Positions 26,839 to 36,642 of a DNA stretch of 64,000 bases are shown piece by piece; within the stretch, counting starts at the first letter, position 1; every line of letters starts with the position of its first letter. This DNA is from Alphaproteobacteria bacterium (GTDB lineage Bacteria; Pseudomonadota; Alphaproteobacteria; Sphingomonadales; Sphingomonadaceae): NCBI GenBank assembly GCA_018970445.1, contig JAGWWF010000015.1, positions 1 to 64,000 on the forward strand, given 5' to 3'. Both the position numbers and the translations under genes were made by a program. Under the pieces are notes generated by a model that saw only the letters and a program-made list of their open reading frames with translations, was not told where the DNA came from and did no database searches.

Positions 26839-28103
26839 CCCTTCAGGCCACCGCCGGCCAGTCTGGCCTGGATGGCCGCCACGGCCTCTGTCATCGCCAC
26901 CGGCACCTGTTCTCCACTGCCCAGATCGCGCAGGGTGACGATGCCGGCCGCCACTTCATCGGCCCCGATCAGGATCGCGAGGCGGGCACCCGATTTGCCG
27001 GCCCGCTCCATCTTCTTCTTGAGATTGCCGCGCCAGCCCTGTTCGGCGGCCACCCCGGCCCGGCGCAAGCCATTGAGCAGATTGAGCGCGGGGCCTTCGG
27101 CCTCACCGCCCACGGCCACCACGGCCACCTGCACCGGCGTGGTGGCCGGCTCTGCCACCAGCATCGCCAGCCGCTCGATCCCGGCGGCCCAGCCCACTGC
27201 CGGGGTGTCAGGCCCGCCCATATGGCCGATCAGGCCGTCATAGCGCCCACCGCCCAGCACCGTGCCCTGCGCGCCCAGGCTTTGGGTGACGAACTCGAAC
27301 ACGCTGTGGCGGTAATAATCCAGGCCGCGCACCAGCCGGGCATTGCGTTGCCAGGCGATGCCGCTGGCCTGCAAACCAGCCTGAAGTCGTTCAAAGAAGT
27401 GCCCGGCTTCGCTGGTGAAAAACGCATCGATCTGCGGCGCATCGGCAACCAGCGCCTGATCGCGCGCGTCCTTGCTGTCGAGGATGCGCAGCGGGTTGGC
27501 GTCCAGCCGGCGCTGGCTGTCTTCAGACAGGGCATCGCGGTGGGCGGCGAAATGGGCGGCCACCGCCGCGCTCCAGGCGGCGCGGGTTTCGGGATCGCCC
27601 ATGCTGTTGAGCGTGACCACCACATCATCGGCGATGCCCAGTTCGTCGAGCAGATGCTGGCCCAGCGCGATCACTTCCACGTCTGCCGCCGGCTCGGCCG
27701 CGCCCAGGATCTCGGCATCGAGCTGGTGGAACTGGCGGAAGCGGCCCTTTTGCGGGCGTTCATAGCGGAACAGTGGCCCCCAGGCCGCCAGCTTCATCGG
27801 GCTGAACTGCTGCCAGCCGTTTTCGATATAAGCCCTTGCGATGCCAGCGGTAAATTCCGGCCGCAGGCACATGGCATCGCCGCCGCGATCGGTGAATTCA
27901 TACATTTCCTTCGACACGACATCGGTGGTTTCGCCGAGCGACCGCGCAAACAGGGCGGTGCTCTCGAACACCGGCACCTCCACCCGGCCAAAGCCGTGCA
28001 GCAGCCGCACGCGGTTGAACGTTTCGATGACATGATCGAAGCGGGCGGCGGTTTCGCCGATCATGTCCTGCGTGCCGCGGGGCTTCTGGGGGGCCTTGCT
28101 CAT
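26835..28103 (-). CDS. hisS: Histidyl-tRNA synthetase
   Basis: 422 aa class II synthetase. Start region [19 protein letters not shown], motif 2 in [29 protein letters not shown] (the histidine-A motif) and GGGRYDGL are present. A second ATG four codons upstream (28115) is possible. Heads the hisS-prfA-prmC operon and is divergent from the M61 peptidase gene. The stop overlaps the prfA start by four bases. Confidence 0.96.
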   Translation of the reverse strand: MSKAPQKPRGTQDMIGETAARFDHVIETFNRVRLLHGFGRVEVPVFESTALFARSLGETTDVVSKEMYEFTDRGGDAMCLRPEFTAGIARAYIENGWQQFSPMKLAAWGPLFRYERPQKGRFRQFHQLDAEILGAAEPAADVEVIALGQHLLDELGIADDVVVTLNSMGDPETRAAWSAAVAAHFAAHRDALSEDSQRRLDANPLRILDSKDARDQALVADAPQIDAFFTSEAGHFFERLQAGLQASGIAWQRNARLVRGLDYYRHSVFEFVTQSLGAQGTVLGGGRYDGLIGHMGGPDTPAVGWAAGIERLAMLVAEPATTPVQVAVVAVGGEAEGPALNLLNGLRRAGVAAEQGWRGNLKKKMERAGKSGARLAILIGADEVAAGIVTLRDLGSGEQVPVAMTEAVAAIQARLAGGGLKG

Positions 28104-28184
28104 GGGTTGCGGCATAAGCGAGAGCGCGCGGCGGTGCAACGCCTCCCCCTTCCCCACCGCCTTCAGCTTCGCTAACCAGCGAAC

Positions 28185-30107
28185 ATGCGCGCGCTTCTCC
28201 TCCTTGCTTCCGCCCTGATCGCTGCCCCGGCCCTGGCCCAGCGGTCCATGCCACAACCGCTGCCGATCGTGGATGCCATCCCGCCCGCACGGGATGTGCC
28301 CTTTCCGGGCACGATCCGCGTCTCCGTCGATGCCACCGATACGCAGCGCGGGGTGTTCCGGGTGAACGAGACGATCCCGGTACCCCCCGAACTGGCCGGC
28401 CAGCGCATGGCGCTGCTGTTTCCCAAATGGCTGCCCGGCAAGCACGCGCCGCGCGGCGAGATCGAGAAGCTGGCCGGGCTGGAAATCCGTGAGCGTGGCA
28501 AAGTCTTGCCCTGGAGGCGCGACCCGCTGGATGTCCATGCCTTCTGGGTGGACGTGCCGGCCGGGGCGAGCAGCCTGGAAGCCCGGTTCGATTTCCTGTC
28601 GGCCACGGATGGTCCGCAGGGGCGCATCGTTGTCACGGCCGACATGCTGAACCTGCAACCCAACAGTGTCTCGCTCTATCCCGCCGGCTGGTTCACCCGC
28701 CAGATCCCGGTGGAACTGTCCGTCACCTGGCCTCAGGGCTGGCAGGCGGCCTCTGCGCTGCGGGAGGCCAGCCGTGATGCTGCGCGCATCACCTATCAAG
28801 TCGTTGATTATGAGACGCTGGTGGACAGCCCTTTCTTTGCCGGGCGGCATTTTGCCAAATGGGATCTGGGCCGCAATGTCACCCTGAACGTGGTGGCCGA
28901 CGAGGCGCGCTTTCTGAAGGCGACGGACGAACAGATTGGCAAGCACCGGGCGCTGGTTGCCCAGGCGCATAAACTGTTCGGCACAAGCCAATATGATCAT
29001 TATGATTTCCTGCTGTCGCTCACCGAGAAGATGGGCGGCATCGGGCTGGAACATCATCGCAGTTCGGAAAACGGGGTCGACACCGGCTATTTCACCGATT
29101 GGGATCGCGGCCCCGGCCGGCGCAACCTGCTGCCGCACGAATATACCCACAGCTGGAACGGCAAGCATCGGCGCGGCGCCGATCTGATCACCCCGGATTT
29201 CCGCACGCCGATGCGCAATTCGATGCTGTGGGTGTATGAAGGCCAGACGCAATATTGGGGCTATGTGCTACAGGCGCGATCGGGCCTGGTGAGCATTGCC
29301 GACACGCTGGACCAGATCGCCACCATCGCCGCCACGCTGGACAATCGCCCGGCGCGCGGCTGGCGCAGCCTGGACGACACCACCAACGATCCCATCATCA
29401 CGCCGCGCGCGCCCAAGGGCTGGCTGAGCTTCCAGCGCAGCGAGGATTATTATGCCGAAGCCATGCTGGTGTGGCTGGAAGTGGATGGCATCATCCGCCG
29501 GGAAAGCGCCGGCAAGCGCAGCCTGGATGATTTCGCCCGGCGATTTTTTGGCACGGGCGATGGCGATTGGGGCGTAAAACCATATGATTTCAATGATTTG
29601 GTTGCGCAATTGCAGGCCGTGCAACCCTATGACTGGGCCGGGCTGCTGTCCGCCCGGCTCACTGAAAAGGCCAGTGGGGCGCCGCTGAAGGGGCTGGAGC
29701 TGCTGGGCTGGCGGCTGACCTATCTCGACAAGCCGACGCCGGCCTTCACCGATGCCAATCGTCGCCAGGTCAATCTGATGTTTTCCGGCGGGCTGCTGCT
29801 GGGCACGGCCGGCAAGGTGGAACAGGTGCTGTGGAACAGCGCCGCCTTCGATGCCGGGATCGTGGTGGGCGATACGCTGATCGCGGTGAATGATCTGCCC
29901 TACAGCGATGATGCCCTGCGCGCCGCCGTCACCGCGGCCAAGGGCGGGGCCGCGCCGATCCGCCTGCTGGTGAAGACCGACGATCGCATCCGCAGTGTCG
30001 ATTGGGCATGGCACGGCGGCCTGCGCTATCCCCGGCTGGAACGGCTCAACCCCGCCGATACAAGGAACCCGACCGGCCTGGAACGGCTGCTGATGGCGAA
30101 ACCCTGA
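28185..30107 (+). CDS. M61 family glycyl-aminopeptidase-like metallopeptidase with PDZ domain
   Basis: 640 aa with a signal peptide ([18 protein letters not shown]), so periplasmic. The zinc motif HExxH is in [16 protein letters not shown], and the upstream EHHRSSE segment and [13 protein letters not shown] (third ligand Glu) match M61 peptidases. A C-terminal PDZ-like domain (about residues 540-600; [21 protein letters not shown]) is seen. The stop lies directly against the SMR gene stop with no gap, so the two converge. Confidence 0.9.
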   Translation: MRALLLLASALIAAPALAQRSMPQPLPIVDAIPPARDVPFPGTIRVSVDATDTQRGVFRVNETIPVPPELAGQRMALLFPKWLPGKHAPRGEIEKLAGLEIRERGKVLPWRRDPLDVHAFWVDVPAGASSLEARFDFLSATDGPQGRIVVTADMLNLQPNSVSLYPAGWFTRQIPVELSVTWPQGWQAASALREASRDAARITYQVVDYETLVDSPFFAGRHFAKWDLGRNVTLNVVADEARFLKATDEQIGKHRALVAQAHKLFGTSQYDHYDFLLSLTEKMGGIGLEHHRSSENGVDTGYFTDWDRGPGRRNLLPHEYTHSWNGKHRRGADLITPDFRTPMRNSMLWVYEGQTQYWGYVLQARSGLVSIADTLDQIATIAATLDNRPARGWRSLDDTTNDPIITPRAPKGWLSFQRSEDYYAEAMLVWLEVDGIIRRESAGKRSLDDFARRFFGTGDGDWGVKPYDFNDLVAQLQAVQPYDWAGLLSARLTEKASGAPLKGLELLGWRLTYLDKPTPAFTDANRRQVNLMFSGGLLLGTAGKVEQVLWNSAAFDAGIVVGDTLIAVNDLPYSDDALRAAVTAAKGGAAPIRLLVKTDDRIRSVDWAWHGGLRYPRLERLNPADTRNPTGLERLLMAKP

Positions 30108-30437
30108 TCAGCCGATCGCCTTCAGCCCGGCGATGCAGGCGATCAGCCCGGCGAGCAGCAGCGCCCGCAGCAGCGACAGCGGTTCGCCATACAGGGCCAC
30201 CCCGATGACGGCGGTGGCCCCGGCGCCGATGCCGGCCCACACGGCATAGGCGGTGCCCATCGGGATCTGCCGCCCCGCCAGCGCCAGCAGGCCCATGGAG
30301 GCGGTGACGGCGGCGAGAAACCCCGCCAGCGCCCACAGGTTGCGCCCGCCATCGATGTGGCGCAGCGCGGTGGTGAACCCGGCTTCGCACAGCCCGCCGG
30401 CCAGCAATGCCGCCCATGCCCATCCTGCTGCCATCAT
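30108..30437 (-). CDS. Small multidrug resistance (SMR) family transporter
   Basis: 109 aa with four hydrophobic helices. The membrane-embedded glutamate of the family is in LAGGLCEAGFTTAL and the helix-2/3 pattern GTAYAVWAGIGAGATAVIG is characteristic of SugE/EmrE (guanidinium or quaternary ammonium export). SugE-like rather than EmrE-like is a guess. Second Met at 30434 is an alternative start. Converges on the M61 peptidase gene. Confidence 0.88.
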   Translation of the reverse strand: MMAAGWAWAALLAGGLCEAGFTTALRHIDGGRNLWALAGFLAAVTASMGLLALAGRQIPMGTAYAVWAGIGAGATAVIGVALYGEPLSLLRALLLAGLIACIAGLKAIG

Positions 30438-30553
30438 CCTGCCTTTCCTGCCAAAGTCCTATGGCCCGCGGCATTTGCACCGTGGACAAGATCGCCGCAG
30501 CCCCGTAACCCGCCGGGCAACCCGACGGACTGACCCACAGGAGCATTGCCCCC

Positions 30554-31135
30554 ATGCGTATCGACGCGATCCCGATTGGCGTGAACCCGCCGCACGATGT
30601 CAATGTCGTCATCGAATGCCCGCTGGGCGGCGAGCCGGTGAAATATGAACTGGACAAGGCCAGCGGCGCCCTGTTCATCGATCGCATCCTGCACACGCCG
30701 ATGCGTTATCCGTGCAATTATGGCTTTGTGCCGCACACGCTGGCCGATGATGGTGATCCGATCGACGCGCTGATCGTGGCACGCACCCCGTTCATGCCCG
30801 GCTCCATCGCCCGCGTGCGCCCGGTGGGCGTGCTGATGATGGAAGATGATGGCGGCGGCGATGCCAAGCTGCTGTGCGTCAGCGTCAACAAGGTCTATCC
30901 TTATTATTCCGACGTGGAGGAATATACCGATCTGCCGAAGATCGTGCTCGATCAGATCGAGCATTTCTTCACCCATTACAAGGATCTGGAGCCCGGCAAG
31001 TGGGTGAAATGTTCCGGCTGGCAAGGCCGGGCCACCGCCGAACGGCTGATCCTGGAATCGATCGAACGGTATGAGGCCGAAAAGGCCGGCAAGCTGGCGA
31101 TCGAGCCCAAGCAACACCCCGGCGCGCCGCGCTGA
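30554..31135 (+). CDS. ppa: Inorganic pyrophosphatase
   Basis: 193 aa class I pyrophosphatase hydrolysing PPi to drive biosynthesis. The metal-binding signature is DDGDPIDALIV; substrate residues in FIDRILHTPMRYPCNYGFVPHTL are present. Start at 30554 follows a CAGGAG site. Followed by a strong terminator at 31157-31187. Confidence 0.96.
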   Translation: MRIDAIPIGVNPPHDVNVVIECPLGGEPVKYELDKASGALFIDRILHTPMRYPCNYGFVPHTLADDGDPIDALIVARTPFMPGSIARVRPVGVLMMEDDGGGDAKLLCVSVNKVYPYYSDVEEYTDLPKIVLDQIEHFFTHYKDLEPGKWVKCSGWQGRATAERLILESIERYEAEKAGKLAIEPKQHPGAPR

Positions 31136-31156
31136 TCGCGGCCCATGGCGTGGCAC

Positions 31157-31187
31157 AAGGGGCGGCCCCGCTGGGGTCGCCCTTTTT
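31157..31187 (+). terminator. Rho-independent terminator of ppa
   Basis: A 13-bp stem (AAGGGGCGGCCCC at 31157-31169 with GGGGTCGCCCTTT at 31173-31185, two G-U pairs) has a 3-base loop and ends in a T-run, 22 bases after the ppa stop. The mirrored A-rich side may also stop minus-strand transcription from the GNAT gene. Confidence 0.85.
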
Positions 31188-31447
31188 GCTGGCGGCTGTG
31201 ATGAATTTTTCAAGGAACAAGCCGATGATGGCATGTCTTGCGCGGTGTAGGACAGAGTGGCTGTCAAGAATTTGAGAACAAATCAAAAACCGTGCAAGCG
31301 CCGGGGGCGAACTGGCCTGTTGCACTGATTCGGCGTGGAGATTGGTGCCAAAAGCCGGTGAATCGGTGGCCGAAACCGGGGCGGCGGTGGCAGCAGGCAG
31401 GGGCAGAGGTGGCAGCGCGGCCGGCGACGGGTGGCCGATTTCGGGGC
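31188..31447. other. Intergenic stretch between convergent genes with no recognised gene
   Basis: About 260 bases between the ppa terminator and the end of the GNAT gene. Short open frames exist but show no family similarity, no ribosome site and no convincing codon pattern. Several imperfect repeats of GAATCGGTGG/GATTCGGCG type occur near 31328-31440. I see nothing here I can name. Confidence 0.4.
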
Positions 31448-31933
31448 TCAGCCGTGCGGCACTGACGCGCCGGCCAGGGCCGCCAGCGCATCGCCGTCAA
31501 CGCGCATCACCGTCCATTCGTCCATCAGTTTCGCGCCCAGCGCCTGATAGAAACCGATGGCCGGCGTGTTCCAGTCCAGCACGCTCCATTCGAACCGGGC
31601 ATAGCCGCGGTCCAGCGCGATGCCGGCCAGATGCACCAGCAGCGCCTGGCCCAGCCCGGCGCCGCGCGCCGCCGGCATCACGAACAGATCTTCCAGATAC
31701 AGGCCGGGCTTGCCGGTCCAGGTGGAAAAATTGGTGAAGAACAGCGCCAGGCCCACCACCTGCCCGCCCTGTTCGGCCAGCACGCATTCGGCCACCGGCC
31801 GTTCCCCGAACAGCGCGGCGGCCAGATCGTCGTGGCTGGCCTTCACCGCATCCGGTTCCCGTTCATAGATCGCCAGTTCGACGATCAGGCGGTGGATGGC
31901 CGGGATATCAGCCTGGGTGGCGGCGCGGATCAT
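31448..31933 (-). CDS. GNAT family N-acetyltransferase
   Basis: 161 aa. The acetyl-CoA binding loop is LEDLFVMPAARGAGLGQALL, and the ELAIYEREPDAV start and LYLEDLFV segment resemble the diamine/spermidine acetyltransferase (SSAT-like) subgroup of GNATs; the substrate is uncertain. Start at 31933 was chosen because AAGG precedes it; an ATG at 31945 is also possible. It overlaps the upstream small membrane-protein gene, so it is the last gene of the ispG operon. Confidence 0.82.
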   Translation of the reverse strand: MIRAATQADIPAIHRLIVELAIYEREPDAVKASHDDLAAALFGERPVAECVLAEQGGQVVGLALFFTNFSTWTGKPGLYLEDLFVMPAARGAGLGQALLVHLAGIALDRGYARFEWSVLDWNTPAIGFYQALGAKLMDEWTVMRVDGDALAALAGASVPHG

Positions 31934-32102
31934 GCGCCTTGCCATGGCCGCGTGTCAGCCAGATGGCAAGCCCGGCCATGGCCCAGGCCGCCGGCAGCGC
32001 CAGCAGCGCCCGTCGCCAATCGCCATCGATCAGCAGCACCAGCGCCGCCATCTTGGCTAGGCCCACGCCCAGCCACAGGCCAGCACTGGCAAGCCGGATC
32101 AC
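31908..32102 (-). CDS. Small two-helix membrane protein
   Basis: 64 aa with GTG start in a GTGA overlap with the preceding gene. Two hydrophobic stretches (IRLASAGLWLGVGLAKMAAL and ALLALPAAWAMAGLAIWL) flank a short polar loop, and the C-terminus is basic. No family recognised. Its support comes from the overlap at both ends (four bases upstream, 26 bases with the GNAT gene) and the hydrophobic pattern. Probably acts with the neighbouring 109-aa membrane protein. Confidence 0.55.
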   Translation of the reverse strand: MIRLASAGLWLGVGLAKMAALVLLIDGDWRRALLALPAAWAMAGLAIWLTRGHGKAHDPRRHPG

Positions 32103-32428
32103 AGCAGCCGGCCCATTGCCCGGAACATCCACATCACGCTGAAAAAGGCCAGCGCCACCGATGGCACGGCAAACAGCCAGTAACGCCCGCCGCGATCCAC
32201 CCGATCCGGCAGCCACAGCCGTTTCAGCAGCCAGGCCAAGGCTCCGGAGCCGGTGAGGCCGGCGATCCAGGTGAGCCGATCGGCATCAAAGCCCAGGCCA
32301 ATGGCTTCCAGCAGCACGGTGACGCCGCCCAGGCCGAAACACCAGCTGGCCACGGCATAGCCATAGGCCACGGCCTGCTGGCGCACGGGCTCTTCCACCC
32401 GGCGTGGGCGGGGCGGGCCGCCGTGCAT
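32099..32428 (-). CDS. Hypothetical membrane protein downstream of ispG
   Basis: 109 aa with about three hydrophobic helices (AYGYAVASWCFGLGGVTVLL, WIAGLTGSGALAWLL, WLFAVPSVALAFFSVMWMF). Function unknown. The ATG lies two bases from the ispG stop, so it is transcribed with ispG, and it overlaps the next small gene by four bases. Confidence 0.65.
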   Translation of the reverse strand: MHGGPPRPRRVEEPVRQQAVAYGYAVASWCFGLGGVTVLLEAIGLGFDADRLTWIAGLTGSGALAWLLKRLWLPDRVDRGGRYWLFAVPSVALAFFSVMWMFRAMGRLL

Positions 32429-32430
32429 GA

Positions 32431-33555
32431 TCAGGCCGCAGCGGCAGCAGCGGCGGCGTTCACCGCATCAATCTCGGCCGCCTTGGCCTCCACCAGGCCA
32501 ACGATGTGATCCAGCATGCGTTCATCATCGACGACATGATCGGAAATGCCCGACAGGAACACGGCGTGGCGGCCATTGCCGCCGCCGGTCAGGCCGATAT
32601 CGGTTTCGCGCGCTTCGCCGGGGCCATTGACCACACAGCCCAGCACGGAAAGCGACAGCGGCGTGGTGATGTGGGCCAGGCGCTTTTCCAGTGCCTCCAC
32701 GGTGCGAATCACATCGAACCCCTGGCGCGCGCACGACGGGCAGGAGACGATCTTGACCCCGCGGGCGCGGATGCCCAGCGATTTCAGGATGTGATAGCCC
32801 ACCTTGATCTCCTCTTCCGGCTCGGCCGACAGGGAAACGCGGATGGTGTCGCCAATGCCGGCCCACAGCAGCATGCCCAGGCCGATGGAGGATTTGACCG
32901 TGCCGCCGATCAGGCCGCCGGCTTCGGTGATGCCCAGGTGCAGCGGGTAATCACAGGCTTCGGCAATGCCGTTGTAGGCGGCAACGGCCAGGAACACGTC
33001 GCTGGCCTTCACGCTGATGCCGAATTCGTGGAAATCCTCGTCCTGCAGATATTTCATGTGCTCCAGCGCGCTTTCCACCAGCGCTTCCGGGCAGGGTTCG
33101 CCATATTTTTCCAGCAGATGCTTTTCCAGGGAACCGGCGTTCACGCCGATGCGGATGGCACAGCCATTGGCCTTGGCGGCGTTCACCACTTCGCGGATGC
33201 GTGCCCGGCTGCCGATGTTGCCGGGATTGATGCGCAGCGCGGCGGCGCCAGCGTCGGCTGCCTCCAGCGCGCGCTTGTAGTGGAAATGGATGTCGGCGAT
33301 GATCGGCACCTTCGCGGCCTTGGTGATCAGCTTCAGGCCCTGGGTTGCCTCCACCGTGGGGCACGACACCCGCATCAGATCGGCGCCCACCTCTTCACAG
33401 CGGCGGATCTGATCCAGGGTGGCCACCGCATCTTCGGTGGGGGTGTTGGTCATGGATTGCACGGTGATCGGCGCGTCGCCGCCCACCGCCACCTTGCCCA
33501 CCATCACCTGCCGGGATTGCCTGCGGACGATATCCCGCCACGGACGCACGCTCAT
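32431..33555 (-). CDS. ispG: 4-hydroxy-3-methylbut-2-en-1-yl diphosphate synthase
   Basis: 374 aa iron-sulfur enzyme of the MEP pathway (GcpE). Conserved [23 protein letters not shown] and the 4Fe-4S cysteines in [12 protein letters not shown] and [11 protein letters not shown] are visible. Start at 33555 has AAGGAG upstream; the frame is open beyond it without similarity. The last residues are an alanine run. Divergent from the NUDIX gene; followed by three small genes in the same operon. Confidence 0.95.
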   Translation of the reverse strand: MSVRPWRDIVRRQSRQVMVGKVAVGGDAPITVQSMTNTPTEDAVATLDQIRRCEEVGADLMRVSCPTVEATQGLKLITKAAKVPIIADIHFHYKRALEAADAGAAALRINPGNIGSRARIREVVNAAKANGCAIRIGVNAGSLEKHLLEKYGEPCPEALVESALEHMKYLQDEDFHEFGISVKASDVFLAVAAYNGIAEACDYPLHLGITEAGGLIGGTVKSSIGLGMLLWAGIGDTIRVSLSAEPEEEIKVGYHILKSLGIRARGVKIVSCPSCARQGFDVIRTVEALEKRLAHITTPLSLSVLGCVVNGPGEARETDIGLTGGGNGRHAVFLSGISDHVVDDERMLDHIVGLVEAKAAEIDAVNAAAAAAAA

Positions 33556-33654
33556 GCCAAATGGCTCCTTGATGGTCTCGCCCTGCCCGGCGCGTTTCGC
33601 CCTGCCCGATAGCACAGGGATGCACGGGCGCAAGACGCGGCATAACATGGCAGC

Positions 33655-34479
33655 ATGAACGATTTTGCGAAACCGCCGGCCAACCCGGCCTCCATTCCCG
33701 CCGCCACGGTGATCCTGGCGCGCGAGGGGCCGGCTGGCGTGCCGGAATTTCTGCTGGTGCAGCGCGGCGAGCAATTGGCCTTTGCCGGCGGGGCACTGGT
33801 GTTTCCCGGCGGCCGGGTGGATGCCGGCGATGGGCGCATTGCCCGCAACGCGGCGCTGGCCACCGGCTTTGCCGGGTTGGCCGATGAAGACGCCGCCGCC
33901 CGCGTGACCTGCGCGCGCGAGGCGCTGGAGGAAACCGGCGTGCTGCTCACCGAAGGGCCGGCGCCCGATGCCGCCGCGCTGGCCACGGCCCGCGCCCTGC
34001 TGGCCGCCGGGCCGGATGCGGCGGAAGCTGCCGGTTTTGCCGGCATGCTGGGCGCGATGGGGCACCGGGTGGATGCAGGCCGCTTCATCCCGTTTGCGCG
34101 ATGGGAACCGCCGGCCGCCGCCGCCATCGCCCGCCGGTTCGACACGCGATTCTATCTGGCCGATGCCGGCCGCAGCGCCAGCGCCGCGATCACGCCCGAT
34201 GGGTTCGAGGCCAAGGCGCTGCGCTGGACGACGGCCGCCCAGGCGCTGGCCGATTATGCCGCCGGCCGGGCCGCCATGGTGTTTCCCACCTGGTGCAACA
34301 TGCACCGGCTGGCGCAATATCAATCATTGATATCTCTGTTCGAACGGGTGAGCGCCCTGCCCGCCCCCTATGTGCAGCCGCGGTTTGAAACCATCGCTGG
34401 CGAGGCCTGGCTGACCATCCCCGACGGCATTGATTATCCGGTGACGCGCGACCGCGTTGCCGATCTGCGGCGGGAGTGA
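33655..34479 (+). CDS. NUDIX hydrolase, NUDT19-like
   Basis: 274 aa. The NUDIX box spans GGRVDAGD ... [11 protein letters not shown] near residues 57-105, with an insertion inside the region as in NUDT7/NUDT19-type CoA diphosphatases. The N-terminal [12 protein letters not shown] and [16 protein letters not shown] are consistent. Possible roles are CoA or nucleoside diphosphate-linked compound hydrolysis; the substrate is unknown. A TATCA-N5-TGATA palindrome lies inside the coding sequence at 34317-34333. Confidence 0.82.
   Translation: MNDFAKPPANPASIPAATVILAREGPAGVPEFLLVQRGEQLAFAGGALVFPGGRVDAGDGRIARNAALATGFAGLADEDAAARVTCAREALEETGVLLTEGPAPDAAALATARALLAAGPDAAEAAGFAGMLGAMGHRVDAGRFIPFARWEPPAAAAIARRFDTRFYLADAGRSASAAITPDGFEAKALRWTTAAQALADYAAGRAAMVFPTWCNMHRLAQYQSLISLFERVSALPAPYVQPRFETIAGEAWLTIPDGIDYPVTRDRVADLRRE
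34317..34333. repeat. TATCA-N5-TGATA palindrome, copy 1
   Basis: ATATCA-ATCAT-TGATAT, 17 bp, inside the NUDIX gene, coding YQSLI. Related copies are at 36987-37003 and 38376-38398. Shared core TATCAAyCAyTGATA. Confidence 0.6.
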
Positions 34480-34535
34480 CGGGGGATTTGCGCCGCGCCG
34501 CCCGTTTCAACCTTGCCCCTGGATTGGAGATCAAG

Positions 34536-34811
34536 ATGCGCCTGCTGCCCCTGTTCCTTGCCCTGACCGCTGCCGCCCCCGCGCTGGCGCAGACCGCGCC
34601 GGCCGCACCCGCCACGCCGCGCGAACGGCTGATCGCCGCCGATGCCAACAAGGATGGCAAGTGGAGCAAGGAGGAGTGGCTGGCCGCGGGCCGCCGCGAG
34701 ATGGGCTTTGCCATGCTGGATGCGGACAAGGACGGGTTTGTGACCCAGCCCGAACTGGTGGAGGGCATGAAGCGCATGCAGGCGATGGGGATGGCGCCGC
34801 CGCCGCAATGA
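34536..34811 (+). CDS. Small secreted EF-hand protein
   Basis: 91 aa with a signal peptide (RLLPLFLALTAAAPALA). Two EF-hand loops, DANKDGKWSKEE and DADKDGFVTQPE, have the acidic ligands at positions 1, 3, 5 and the final Glu, so two Ca2+ sites are expected. Start at 34536 follows GGAG; the frame is open upstream. Periplasmic calcium binding; partner unknown. The 3' end is 12 bases from the convergent carboxyltransferase gene. Confidence 0.85.
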   Translation: MRLLPLFLALTAAAPALAQTAPAAPATPRERLIAADANKDGKWSKEEWLAAGRREMGFAMLDADKDGFVTQPELVEGMKRMQAMGMAPPPQ

Positions 34812-34823
34812 GCTGAATCCCGG

Positions 34824-36386
34824 TCAGGGCCGCAGGCCCCGCCCCTTGCGGCCCGGCTTCAGCGCCCGCTGCGCCAGCGTGGCGAACTGGCACAGTTCGG
34901 CGCGGGTCTGGCGTGGATCGATGATCGCCTCCACGCCATATCGTTCCGCCGTGCGGAACGGCGATCGCACCTGTTCCAGCCGGGCCCTGATCTCGGCCAG
35001 CCGGGCGGCGGGATCATCGGCGGCCTCCAGATCGGCGCGATAGGCCGCCTCCAGCCCGCCGGCGATGGGCAGCGACCCCCAGTCACCCGACGGCCAGGCC
35101 ATGCGCCAGCGGAAGCGATCGGCAGGGGCATGGCCGCTGCCCGCCATGCCATAGGCCTTGCGCAGCACCACGCAGGCCCAGGGCACCGATGCCTGATAAA
35201 TGGCCGCCAGCGCACGGCTGCCCCAGCGGATGGTCGCCTCCTCCTCGGCCCGGCGGCCGATCAGGAAGCCGGGATTGTCCACCAGCTGCACCAGCGGCAG
35301 ATGGAATGTATCGGCCAGATCGACCATGCGTTCGACCTTGCGGGCGGTGGCCGCCGTCCACAATCCGCCCAGATGTTCGGGGTTGGAGGCGATGATGGCG
35401 ACCGGCCAGCCATCCAGCCGGGCGAGGCCGGTGACAACGCCGGTGCCCCATTCGCGGCCGATTTCGAACCATGTGCCCTGATCGACGATCGCCTCCACGA
35501 TCGGCCGCACCGGATAGAGCCGGCGCGGATCACGCGGCACCGCGTTCACCAGCCAGTCTTCGGCGCGGGTGACGGGATCGGTGCAGGCCGCACGCGCGGG
35601 CAGTTCCTCCACCGACGACGGCAGATACGAAAGGAACCAGCGGGTGCGCAGGAAGGCCTCCGCCTCGCTGGCGACGCGATCATCCACGGCGCCATTGCCG
35701 GCATGGATGGCGGCCCCGCCCAGTTCTTCCTTGCTGCGATGCTCGCCAGCGGCGGCCACCACCGGCGGGCCGGCCACGAACATCTGCGCCATGCCATCGA
35801 CCAGCAGGGAATAATGCGCCATCACCATGCGCCCGGCGCCCAAGCCGGCCACCGCGCCCAGGCCCATCGCCACCACCGGCACGCGGGCCAGGTTGGCAGT
35901 CATATGCTCCCACCCCGGAATTTCGGGTATATAGGTGTAGCCGGCGGTTTCCAGGGTGCGCACGCTGCCGCCGCCGCCGGTGCCTTCGATCATGCGGATC
36001 AGCGGCAGGCCATATTCATGGGCCAGGCGCTCGGCATCGGACAATTTGCGGTGCAGGCTGGCATCGGCGGCGCCGCCGCGCACGGTGAAATCATCGGCAG
36101 TGGCCACCACCGGGCGGCCGGCGATGGTGGCGCGGCCAAACAGGAAATTGGCCGGCTGGAAGGCGGTCTGGGCGCCGCCGTCATCATAGGTGGAAAAGCC
36201 GGCGAGTGCGCCGATTTCGCGAAAACTGCCGGGATCGACCAGCGCCGCCAGCCGTTCGCGGGCGTTCAGCCGGCCCTGGGCGCGCTGCCGGGCCAGTTTT
36301 TCCGGCCCGCCCATGCCGGCGGCGGCGGCCAGCCGCTGCGCCAGTTCGGCGAGTTCATCGTGCCATCCCGGCTGTGTCATGCCCAT
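34824..36386 (-). CDS. Acyl-CoA carboxylase carboxyltransferase subunit
   Basis: 520 aa with both carboxyltransferase halves: N-terminal DPGSFREIGALAGF and LIRMIEGTGGGGSV, C-terminal QLVDNPGFLIG and AYGMAGSG. It resembles propionyl-, methylcrotonyl- or geranyl-CoA carboxylase beta subunits, or methylmalonyl-CoA decarboxylase alpha. No biotin carboxylase/BCCP gene is adjacent, so the partner must be elsewhere or the enzyme has another role. Start at 36386 (second ATG at 36380). Confidence 0.85.
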   Translation of the reverse strand: MGMTQPGWHDELAELAQRLAAAAGMGGPEKLARQRAQGRLNARERLAALVDPGSFREIGALAGFSTYDDGGAQTAFQPANFLFGRATIAGRPVVATADDFTVRGGAADASLHRKLSDAERLAHEYGLPLIRMIEGTGGGGSVRTLETAGYTYIPEIPGWEHMTANLARVPVVAMGLGAVAGLGAGRMVMAHYSLLVDGMAQMFVAGPPVVAAAGEHRSKEELGGAAIHAGNGAVDDRVASEAEAFLRTRWFLSYLPSSVEELPARAACTDPVTRAEDWLVNAVPRDPRRLYPVRPIVEAIVDQGTWFEIGREWGTGVVTGLARLDGWPVAIIASNPEHLGGLWTAATARKVERMVDLADTFHLPLVQLVDNPGFLIGRRAEEEATIRWGSRALAAIYQASVPWACVVLRKAYGMAGSGHAPADRFRWRMAWPSGDWGSLPIAGGLEAAYRADLEAADDPAARLAEIRARLEQVRSPFRTAERYGVEAIIDPRQTRAELCQFATLAQRALKPGRKGRGLRP

Positions 36387-36642
36387 ACCGCCCCAAGATT
36401 GGAATTGCTGGTTGGCGATGGTGGCAGCAGCGCGGGGCGGGCAACAGCGGCAAAAACCACAGGGAGCGTGAATTATTCGTGGCATCTGGCAGCCGTTGCG
36501 GCCCTTCCGGGCTGATTCGGCGCGATTTTTTCGCTCACATGTGTCATCTCGCCACCGATCCAGGGGCGGTTCAGCCTTGTCATGGCCCTTAACTAAGTGG
36601 ATAAGGGAGCTGGGGTTGCTGTAGGTCGCATGGGGTCGCGGC

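Noticed and set aside
31238-31465. 75-codon plus-strand frame after ppa
   Set aside because: No ribosome site, no similarity and it crosses the end of the GNAT gene.
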